Positions 1 through 7,600 of a stretch of DNA of 16,521 nucleotides are shown here, one piece after another. Position 1 is the first letter of the stretch, and each line of letters starts with the position of its first letter. This DNA comes from DASXMX01 sp035483795 (GTDB taxonomy: Bacteria; Planctomycetota; Phycisphaerae; Tepidisphaerales; Tepidisphaeraceae). The position numbers and the translations under genes were made by a program. The stretch covers positions 1-16,521 of the forward strand of contig DATHPP010000308.1 of NCBI GenBank assembly GCA_035483795.1, in the 5' to 3' direction. The notes below the pieces were generated by a model. The model saw only the letters and a list, made by a program, of their open reading frames with translations. It was not told the DNA's origin and ran no database searches.

Positions 1-50
1 CTTGGTTTGGCTTGGTTTGGCTTGGTTTGGCTTGGTTTGGCTTGGTTTGG
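1..50. repeat. 10-bp tandem repeat, five copies
   Basis: Five exact copies of CTTGGTTTGG run from the first base of the window, so the array probably continues upstream and its full length is unknown. It lies beyond the 3' end of the kelch gene and next to a perfect hairpin. No function can be read from it. Such short arrays commonly vary in copy number between strains. Confidence 0.95.
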
Positions 51-74
51 CGCGGGTGGCTGACGCCACCCGCG
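51..74. terminator. Strong hairpin downstream of the kelch gene
   Basis: CGCGGGTGGC (51-60) and GCCACCCGCG (65-74) form a perfect 10-bp stem with a TGAC loop. It lies about 100 bp past the stop of the minus-strand kelch gene. No U-run follows on the minus strand, so it is not a textbook intrinsic terminator. It could still end or stabilise the transcript. The stem itself is certain; the terminator role is inferred. Confidence 0.45.
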
Positions 75-102
75 CTATGGGCTCGAAGTGGTACCGGCTG
101 GG

Positions 103-149
103 GACGGGACATCTGGGAAGACAACCCGTTGTCTCTGTTGTCTCCCGTC
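103..149. terminator. Nested inverted repeat after the kelch stop codon
   Basis: GACGGGA (103-109) pairs with TCCCGTC (143-149). Inside it AGACAA (119-124) pairs with TTGTCT (129-134) around a CCCG loop. The structure begins 24 bp past the kelch stop codon, as expected for a structured 3' end, but lacks a U-tract. The pairing is seen in the sequence; the role is inferred. Confidence 0.35.
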
Positions 150-172
150 TCTCGGACGCCACTGCCTGCCGT

Positions 173-1723
173 CTACTGGACGATTGCGAACCACGTTTCG
201 TTCTGGAGGGCGTTGTTGCCGAAGCCGCTGGCGAGGATGATTTGGTTGCCGATGACGCCACCGATGGGGGCGAGGCGCGGGCTGGGCAGCGAGGTCTGGG
301 TGGACCAGGCGTTGGTGTCGGGGTTGTAGACGATGACGCCCGAGAGCGGGACGTCGTTGGCGGTGGTTCCTCCCAGGACGACGATGCGGTCGTCGATGAC
401 GACGACGACGGCGTGCGAGCGGGGGATGGGCATGCTGGCGACGGTGGTCCAAGTCGAGGGGCTGGCGGGGTCCCACATCACGACGTTGGTCAGGGTCGAG
501 GAGTCATTGGAGGTGGATTGTCCGCCGACCAGGTAGATGTTGCCTTTGAGGACGACCGCGGCGGTGTGATTCGAGGAGAACGGGACGGGCGTCGAGGTGG
601 TCCACTGTGGATTGGCGTCCGACAGCGTCAGGACCCAGTGCTCGGTCTGGCCATCGCGGCTGGTGTCGACGCCATCCAGGAAATGGAGCTGGCCGTTGAG
701 GTAGGCCAGGGCGCCGGCGCCGCGCGGGGCGGGCAGGGAGACGAAGTTGCTCCAGGTGTTGGTGGCGATGTCGTAGCGGAAAACATTGGTGGTGGCGAAG
801 GTTTGGAAGGTGGTCTGGGGATCGAAGGTATAGCCGCCGGCCACGTAGATGGAGGTTCCGTCGCTGGCGACGCCCATGTGGGTTTCGGCGGCGGGCATGG
901 GAGTGATTGGGGTCCACTTGTCGACGACCGGATCGAAGACCGCAGCGGCAGCGGTGGGCTGGTAGTCGGGGGTTGTCACATCGTAGCCGCCAAACATGTA
1001 CAGCTTGCCGTTCACAGCCACGGATTGGGCCTCGGCGACGCTTTTGGGGGCGTTGGCGGCGGTTTGCCAGCTTAAGGGCTTCGTGTCCAGGGGGTTGGGC
1101 GTGGGGGTTGGAGTCGGTGTTGGTGTAGGTGTAGGGGTTGGCGTCGGTGTGGGCGTGGGAGTTGGCGTTGGGGTTGGCGTCGGGCTTGTGACCGACTGGT
1201 CGATGTCGATGAAGGCGAGTTTGTTCACCTTGCAGCCGGGTGCATTGGCCAATTCGATGAGGCCGTTGGTCACCTGGAGGGTGAAAGTGCTCTGGACCCA
1301 CCGCTGTTTGGGGGTTGGGCGGGCGTTGAGGACTTCGACCCCGTTAGCCAGCACCTGGGAGCGGCCCCAGCCCACGGTTCCGTCGCCGCAGACGAGTTGA
1401 ACGGTGTAGGTCCCGTCAGGAACCTGGATTTCCCAGGTTGTGGCGGGCTTGCGGCCGCGGGTCGAGTAGCTCAGGGCATAGGTTTCGTACCGTAAATCCG
1501 GCGCCAGTTTAGTTTTATGGAATCGAACGAGCTTGGAGTCTTCCTGGTTCCATCCGTAGACGAGACCAGCGCCTCGATTCGCGAAGGGCAAGCCTTCATC
1601 GGCAACATAGCCAGCGGGGGTCGGCACTAAGGCGGGTTGAAAATCGATATGGGCGTAAAAACCACTGAATAAGCGACGATCTTCCAATCGCTCAATGACT
1701 GCCTGAACCGGAGGTTGGCTCAT
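173..1723 (-). CDS. LEPR-XLL secreted protein: malectin-like domain, Pro-Thr linker, kelch propeller
   Basis: A 516-residue protein probably exported and acting at the cell surface or outside the cell. Residues 11-21 (ERLEDRRLFSG) match the LEPR-XLL N-terminal motif of planctomycete exported proteins. Residues 22-180 (IDFQPA, GYVADEG, WEIQVPDGTYTVQLV, LAFIDID) resemble a malectin-like carbohydrate-binding domain. Residues 181-209 are a pure P(TP)14 linker. Residues 212-514 hold six kelch repeats, each with a hydrophobic strand ending in a GG-type turn (KLYMFGG, SIYVAGG, QLHFLDG, NIYLVGG, RIVVLGG, QIILASG), enough for a complete six-blade propeller. No enzyme active site is visible. The ATG at 1723 is preferred because it puts the motif close to the N-terminus, as in the other LEPR-XLL protein here; an in-frame ATG at 1795 would add 24 unrelated residues. 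It lies 157 bp downstream of the kinase gene on the same strand, so co-transcription is possible but not shown. The exact ligand is unknown. Confidence 0.85.
   Translation of the reverse strand: MSQPPVQAVIERLEDRRLFSGFYAHIDFQPALVPTPAGYVADEGLPFANRGAGLVYGWNQEDSKLVRFHKTKLAPDLRYETYALSYSTRGRKPATTWEIQVPDGTYTVQLVCGDGTVGWGRSQVLANGVEVLNARPTPKQRWVQSTFTLQVTNGLIELANAPGCKVNKLAFIDIDQSVTSPTPTPTPTPTPTPTPTPTPTPTPTPTPTPNPLDTKPLSWQTAANAPKSVAEAQSVAVNGKLYMFGGYDVTTPDYQPTAAAAVFDPVVDKWTPITPMPAAETHMGVASDGTSIYVAGGYTFDPQTTFQTFATTNVFRYDIATNTWSNFVSLPAPRGAGALAYLNGQLHFLDGVDTSRDGQTEHWVLTLSDANPQWTTSTPVPFSSNHTAAVVLKGNIYLVGGQSTSNDSSTLTNVVMWDPASPSTWTTVASMPIPRSHAVVVVIDDRIVVLGGTTANDVPLSGVIVYNPDTNAWSTQTSLPSPRLAPIGGVIGNQIILASGFGNNALQNETWFAIVQ
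1097..1183 (-). repeat. Degenerate 6-bp repeat encoding the P(TP)14 linker
   Basis: The 87-bp tract encodes 15 prolines alternating with 14 threonines. The protein repeat is perfect, but the codons vary at third positions on both Pro and Thr. This suggests selection on the peptide rather than a recent slippage expansion. It separates the malectin-like and kelch domains and is a likely site for O-glycosylation, by analogy with other Pro-Thr linkers. Confidence 0.9.
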
Positions 1724-1880
1724 GCCTTGGAATATACCCCACGTAGCGGTGCTGATGGGATGGCTGTCTTGCCCGACGAAAAGGTCAGCCCGCAAAGTTT
1801 GCGCAGTTTACCTGATTCATCGCCAGTAACGTCCCCTGACGCCTATCCATGCGATCACTCGCTGGTATCTTGCATCGGGC

Positions 1881-4265
1881 TCACGGCGGCAATCCCATCT
1901 CTTTCAGCACCTGGGCGAACCGTGGGTCCGAGCGCAGGCTATCCATTGTGGGATCGACCTTGAGCCAGATGACGGCTCCATCGCGTTCGTCGCAGGCCTT
2001 GCGCAGCCACTCGAACGCCTGATCTTTCTCGCCGAGGGCCGCGTAGATGCGCGCGATGGGAAACGCGAAGCCGAAGCGGCTCTGGGCAGGCCCTTGCAGA
2101 TCTTCCAGCGCCTTTTTGGCCTCCGCCCTTCTTCCTGCCGCCGCATAGGCGTATCCGAGCATCCCTCTGACCCGTGGGTGCTGTTGTCCTTGCCTGAGCG
2201 CCCTCTGCAACTCGGCAATAGCTTCCTCATACCTCCCCGTCTGAACATGAGCCAGTGCAAGCTCGGCGTAGACAAGAGGAAAGTCAGGGTCCAGCTCGAG
2301 CGTCCTCTGAGACACAGCGATCGCCTGGTCGTACCGCCGCAGCCAGTTGAGGCAAATGGCGAACTCGTTTCTGGTGCTTGCTGCCAGAGGATCCAGATCG
2401 ACGTCTCGTTGCATATAGACAAGGGCCTCACTCGGCCGACCCATCGCGGCCAGGTAAAAACCGTACATGCTCAGATTTGTTGCCGAGCCGGGATCAGGCG
2501 CAACGGCCGGTTTCAGCTCGCGCTCGGCCGCGGGCCAATTCCAATCATAGAAGAGATAGACAGCCCCCATGCCGATGTGGGCGTCCGCGAGGTTGGGGTC
2601 AAGCTTCAGGGCCCAGGCCAGGTGCTTCTTCGCCTCCGGGAAAGTTTCCCTTGGCCCCCGGTAAAGATTGCCGAGCAAGATATAGCAGCGGGCCAACCCT
2701 GAATATGCCAGGGCGTAACTCGGGTCTTTGGCGATTGCCTGCTCGAAGTATTTCCTCCCGGCCTCTATTCCGTCTGGGGTGAACTTGTTCCAATGATAGA
2801 GCCCCTGGCGATAGAAGAGGTATGCATCCGGGTCTTCCGTGTAGCGCCTGGTGAGGCGCTGGTCCTCCTCACCGGTCAGCCGCAGATGCAGATTGGCCGC
2901 AACGTCCCGGGCGATTTGGTCCTGCAAATCCAGGATTGAATCGCGTTTGCCTCGATAGGTCCGGCCCCAAATCTGGTTGTCGTCCCGCACATCCACCAGG
3001 GCCACGCGAACTGTGAGATCATCCCCTTGCTCAAGCAATGTTCCCATCACGATCATTTGCACCTTCAGCTCCCGGCCGAAGGTCGGGACATCGGGTTCTT
3101 TGCCCTTGTACCGGGAGACGGAAGTAAACGGCCTGACGTTGAGATCATGACGGCGCACCTGCGACAGGCTGTTGATGATCTGGTCAGCGACGCCGTCGCT
3201 GAGGAATTCGGTCTTCGGGTCGCCGCCGACGTTCTTGAACGGAAGGACCGCGAGGGCTTCGATGCCCTTGGCGTCTTCCGGCGGTTTGACGGAATCGGAA
3301 GGCTTGACGCCTCGCGTGAGGAAGTACGCCGAGCTGCCGACTACTCCGATCAGCAGCACAGCCGCGCCGATGCCGACGATTAGCCGCGAGCGAGGGCGGG
3401 TTGGAGCGGGCCGGTGAAGGCCGGGATCAGTCGCCGTCGTCCGCAAGCCGAGGGACAGATCGCGGGCCGACTGAAGCCGCTGGTTCGGGTTCTTCGACAG
3501 GCACTGCCGGATGACGCGCCCGAGCTCCGCAGGGACTTGAGGGTCCGAACCCGTTCGGCCCGGCGGTTCGTCATGCAGGATCGCCGTCATGGTTTCCGCG
3601 GCGGTCTCACGGTGGAAGGCCCGCTGGCCGGTCACCATTTCGTACAGGACACAGCCGAAGGAAAAGATGTCACTGCGGGCGTCGGCCGGCTGGCCGCGGA
3701 CCTGTTCCGGGGACATGTAACCGACCGTGCCCATCACGGTGCCGGCCAGCGTCTCGGCAGGAACGGTCTCGGCTTCCACATTCGGAACCGGTGTGATCCG
3801 GGCCAAGCCAAAATCGAGGATCTTTACGCGGCCATCGTCGGTCAGGAAGAGGTTCTCCGGCTTGAGGTCGCGGTGGACGATGCCCTTGGCGTGTGCGGCG
3901 GCGAGCCCATCCGCGACTGCCGCGCCGGCTTCGACCGCCTCCCGCCACGGCAGCGGCCCCCTGGCTAGCCGGTCGCGGAGCGTCTCGCCTTCCAGCAGTT
4001 CCATGACCGCATAGGTGATGGCGCCGTCCGTGCCGTAGTCGTGGATGGCGAGGATATTCGGATGGGAAAGAGCGGCCACGGCTCGGGCTTCGCGCTCGAA
4101 GCGGACCAACCGATCGGCGTTGTTCGCGAAGGGCTCCGGCAGGACTTTGACGGCGACTTCGCGCCCGAGGCGTGTGTCGCGAGCGCGGTACACCTCACCC
4201 ATGCCGCCCGCGCGAAGCGATGCGACAATCTCGTAAGGGCCAATCCGACTAGAGGCTGCGAGCAC
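1881..4265 (-). CDS. Membrane Ser/Thr protein kinase with TolB/FlgO-like domain and TPR repeats
   Basis: A 794-residue Hanks-type kinase. The N-terminal catalytic domain (about 10-270) has the glycine loop (AGGMGEVY, 19-26), the ATP lysine K40 (VAVK), a helix-C glutamate near E59, HRDLKPEN (131-138, catalytic D133), DFG (151-153) and SPE (185-187). All key residues are present, so it should be active. One membrane helix follows (about 294-317). Residues 336-460 (IEALAVLPFKN, EFLSDGVADQIINSLS, GTLLEQGDDLTVRVALVD) match the TolB/FlgO-like domain often paired with such kinases. Residues 500-760 are TPR-like helices, and the C-terminus (DPTMDSLRSDPRFAQVLKEMGLP) is a typical ending of this family. 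The kinase faces the cytoplasm and the TPR part probably lies outside the membrane. The start is GTG at 4265, preceded by GGGGAG six bases upstream. Its target is not shown; it sits between two surface-protein genes. Confidence 0.93.
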   Translation of the reverse strand: MLAASSRIGPYEIVASLRAGGMGEVYRARDTRLGREVAVKVLPEPFANNADRLVRFEREARAVAALSHPNILAIHDYGTDGAITYAVMELLEGETLRDRLARGPLPWREAVEAGAAVADGLAAAHAKGIVHRDLKPENLFLTDDGRVKILDFGLARITPVPNVEAETVPAETLAGTVMGTVGYMSPEQVRGQPADARSDIFSFGCVLYEMVTGQRAFHRETAAETMTAILHDEPPGRTGSDPQVPAELGRVIRQCLSKNPNQRLQSARDLSLGLRTTATDPGLHRPAPTRPRSRLIVGIGAAVLLIGVVGSSAYFLTRGVKPSDSVKPPEDAKGIEALAVLPFKNVGGDPKTEFLSDGVADQIINSLSQVRRHDLNVRPFTSVSRYKGKEPDVPTFGRELKVQMIVMGTLLEQGDDLTVRVALVDVRDDNQIWGRTYRGKRDSILDLQDQIARDVAANLHLRLTGEEDQRLTRRYTEDPDAYLFYRQGLYHWNKFTPDGIEAGRKYFEQAIAKDPSYALAYSGLARCYILLGNLYRGPRETFPEAKKHLAWALKLDPNLADAHIGMGAVYLFYDWNWPAAERELKPAVAPDPGSATNLSMYGFYLAAMGRPSEALVYMQRDVDLDPLAASTRNEFAICLNWLRRYDQAIAVSQRTLELDPDFPLVYAELALAHVQTGRYEEAIAELQRALRQGQQHPRVRGMLGYAYAAAGRRAEAKKALEDLQGPAQSRFGFAFPIARIYAALGEKDQAFEWLRKACDERDGAVIWLKVDPTMDSLRSDPRFAQVLKEMGLPP

Positions 4266-4271
4266 GAAAAA

Positions 4272-4277
4272 CTCCCC
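4272..4277 (-). promoter_or_regulatory. Ribosome binding site of the kinase gene
   Basis: GGGGAG on the minus strand, six bases before the GTG at 4265. It decides the start, since the codon is not ATG. Confidence 0.7.
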
Positions 4278-4315
4278 GATTTCAGATCAGCTTCTTGGCC
4301 GATTCCACGCGCCAC

Positions 4316-4349
4316 GATTGCAGGGTGGCCAGGATTGCAGGGTGGCCAG
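4316..4349. repeat. 17-bp direct tandem duplication
   Basis: GATTGCAGGGTGGCCAG occurs twice back to back (4316-4332 and 4333-4349) without mismatch. It lies 50-85 bp upstream of the kinase start codon, within reach of its promoter. It could be a paired operator or a simple recent duplication. Confidence 0.9.
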
Positions 4350-4662
4350 CATACCATCAAGTGCCGCGACTCGATGCCGCCCTTGCTCTCAGGGTGTGCG
4401 GCGGTTTGGGGAGTGTCTCACTGGGAGTCGAAAAAACGAGGCATTTCTGGGACATGTGAAACATCGCGCGCAAGAGCCTTGCGAGTCGTGGCTTAGGACG
4501 GACGACCCCCGTGAATCCCGTGGGCTCAACGCGCGCTTAGACACTTGGGCGGGGCGCGGGAAACAATGCGGCTAGCGTGCTGAGCGGAATCGCGGTATTA
4601 CTGATGTCTGGTGGGTGCCCGATCTCCCAATGCCACGACCCCTTTGATGTAGCGGACCAACT

Positions 4663-7600
4663 ATGCCCGTAAAGAAAGTGTCTCGTCTTGCGCGCTCGAT
4701 CCGTCCGGCGATCGAGACCCTGGAAAACCGATGCCTGCTGTCCGGCAATGCCACCGTGACGACGGTCGATCCGATGCCCAACGCCACCGGGATCCCCCGC
4801 GACTCGGCGGTCACCGCCGACTTCTTCTTCCCCAACGGGGCGCTCAACAGCAATACCGTCACCAACGGCACGGTCATGCTTTACCGAACGAGCGACCATT
4901 CGCCGGTGCCTGCGGTCGTCAATACGACCGGGGGCAACGACGCCGTCATCCTTCAGCCTTCGGTCCTGCTGGATGCCGACACCAGCTACACCTTCCAGAT
5001 CACCAACGGCGTCATCGATAACACCGGCGCCACCGTCACCCCCTTCTCGGAGACTTTCACAACCGGGACCGGCGGGGCGACGGTCAACCCGAACATCGCC
5101 TTCCAGCAGGTGGCGCTGCCCAACACCGCGAACATCCCCTTCACCACCGTCCGCGTCGGGCCCGATCACGCACTGTGGGCCGGCGCCGAAGACGGGCGGA
5201 TATTCCGCTATCCAATCAACGCCGACGGCACGCTGGGCACCGCCCAGGTCATCACCTCGCTTCAGACGGCCAACAACGGACCGCGGCTGCTCACGGGATT
5301 CACCTTCGACCCGGCATCCACGGCCAGCAATCCGATCCTGTGGGTTTCCAACGGCGCATACACGTTTACCAATGCACCGGATTTTTCCAGCAAGATCACC
5401 CGCATGAGCGGGCCGGGCCTGGCCACGGTGCAGGATGTGGTGGTCGATCTGCCGCGATCGGTCAGCGATCATCTGACCGATCAACCCGTCTTCGGCCCCG
5501 ATGGGGCGCTCTACTTCGATCAGGCCGCGATGAATTCGATGGGCGGGCAGGACATCGTCTGGGGCAATCGCCCCGAACACCTGCTCAGCGCCGCGATCCT
5601 GCGGCTGGATACGACTGCCGCTTTGGCGCTGGGGCATCCACTGGATGTCCTCACCCCCGATGCCGGCGGAACGTACAATCCAAACGCGCCGGGCGCGCCG
5701 CTGACGATCTATGCGACCGGCGTTCGCAACGCGTTCGATCTGCTTTGGACGTCGGACGGGCATCTGCTTGCGCCAGTGAACGGCGCATCGGCCGGTGGAA
5801 ATACGCCCGCCGGGCCCGGTGTGCCGGCGCTCACGCAGGTCCAGCAGGTCGAACCGGATTATCTCTACAACATCACGTCGGGCGGGTACTACGGCCACCC
5901 TGATCCGGTCCGAAATCAGTTCGTCCTCGATGGCGGGAACCCCACCGCCGGCATCGATCCCGCCGAGATCACGGCTTATCCGGTCGGCACGCAGCCCGAT
6001 CCGAACTATCAGTTTCCGGTGTACGATTTCGGGTTGCACCGCTCGGCCGACGGGATCATCCAGTACACCGGCAATGCCTTTGGCGGCGCGCTCAACGGAA
6101 TGATCCTCGTGACCGAGTACAGTGCCGGCGACGACATCGTCGCCCTTACGCCCGGCGCCAACGGCAGGATCGCTTCGGCCCAGCACAACATCGCGGGGCT
6201 GAGCGGGTTTCAGAACCCGCTGAATCTGGCCGAAGACCCGGCGACCGGGTTTCTTTACGTCGCCGAGCTGGGCGGGCAGCGCATCACGCTGCTGGTTCCG
6301 GTGCCGCCGCACCCCAGTGTTACGCTGAACAGCAACGTGATCGCTTTCAATTCGGTGGTGGCGGGAAATGCCGGCGCGGGGCCGAGCCACGCGGAATCCG
6401 TGACGATCGGCAACACCGGTACGCTGCCGCTGACGCTCAGCGGATACAGCATCGTCAACGACCCGAGCTCGCCAACGCAGGATGCGTCAACTTTCTCGCT
6501 GACCAGTCAGCCGGCCACCGTCGCACCGGGCGGCTCGGTGACGGTGAGCCTCGTTTACAACGCGACGGTCCTGGGGCTTCAGGAGGCGCTGCTTCAGATC
6601 CAGACCAACGACCCGGCCAAGCCTCAGCTCACCATCCAACTGCATGGCATCGGCGCGCAGGGGCTGTTCGGAACGCTGGAGCCGTCGCTGGTGCAGGTGC
6701 TTCGCGCCAACGACATCCCCACGATCGTCGGCGCCGGGCCCAACGACGTGAACATCAACCAGAGCCAGTACCCCGGGAACCCCGATCCATCGAGCACGGA
6801 GGTGCCGATGCAGCGGCTGGTGAAAGCCGGCGCGGGGCCGGTCACGATCACGCCGCTGGCGAGCTTCAACTCCTCCGTCCCGACGACGGTCCGCTTCGGC
6901 TACTACACGCCCGGCGATCCGACGAATCAAAGTGAGCTCTTCACCATCGGCCAGAACGACGCGCAGACCGTCAACCCCACCGCTCTGGGTGCGACCAGCT
7001 TCGATCCGGGCGGCGGCGCGTTCAGCCTGTACGCGGCATTTCCCGGCACCTCGACGCCCAACAATTCGCCCGACGTCCACTACAGCGAAGACGCCTTCAA
7101 CACGCTGGACCCGGCCCATCCGCGCAAATTCCGCTTCTTCCCGCTGGAGAACCCGGACGGCACGATGGTTGGCAATGCATACGTGGTCGCGGTCGAGGAC
7201 TACAACTCGCCGCAGTTCAACTCGTTCGTCAACTTCGTGGGCATCATCCGCAACGTGAAGCCGGCGACCGATGCCGTTGGCGCGCCGGTGCTGGGGCTCA
7301 CCAATCTCGATGGATTCCCATCGAACACGCGGATGGTCTTCAACCGGATCCAGCAGCCCAATCCCGTCAACCCGCCGGGTTTCGTGGATGCGGTGCACGA
7401 CACCGCGACGCTCCAGATCAACAACTCGGGCGACCAGCCGCTGATCATCAGCGCCCTGACGCTCCAGGACATCGTGAACGGGCAGGCGGTCGCCAGCACC
7501 AACTGGCAGATCGACAATCCGCCAGCCTTGCCCGCCACCGTTGCGCCTGGCGGGACGCTGGCGCTCAAGATCCACTTCATTGCCCAATCCGCGCCGGCGG

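Larger units (their letters stand above)
4266..4662. other. Divergent intergenic region between the kinase and the 1576-residue protein
   Basis: This 397-bp stretch lies between two genes transcribed away from each other, so it must hold both promoters unless they are read from further away. I see no convincing -35/-10 pair and no credible gene. The short frames crossing it are continuations of antisense frames. It contains a perfect 17-bp tandem duplication at 4316-4349, nearer the kinase. No clear Shine-Dalgarno sequence precedes the ATG at 4663. Confidence 0.6.

Noticed and set aside
2..1075. 357-codon plus-strand frame over the kelch gene
   Set aside because: It starts inside the decamer repeat and reads as Gly/Asp/Val-rich text antisense to kelch repeats.
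4537..6390. 617-codon open frame antisense to the 1576-residue gene
   Set aside because: It mirrors a well-supported gene with clear domains, is rich in Arg, Gly and Val as expected from a complementary GC-rich frame, and shows no recognisable family.
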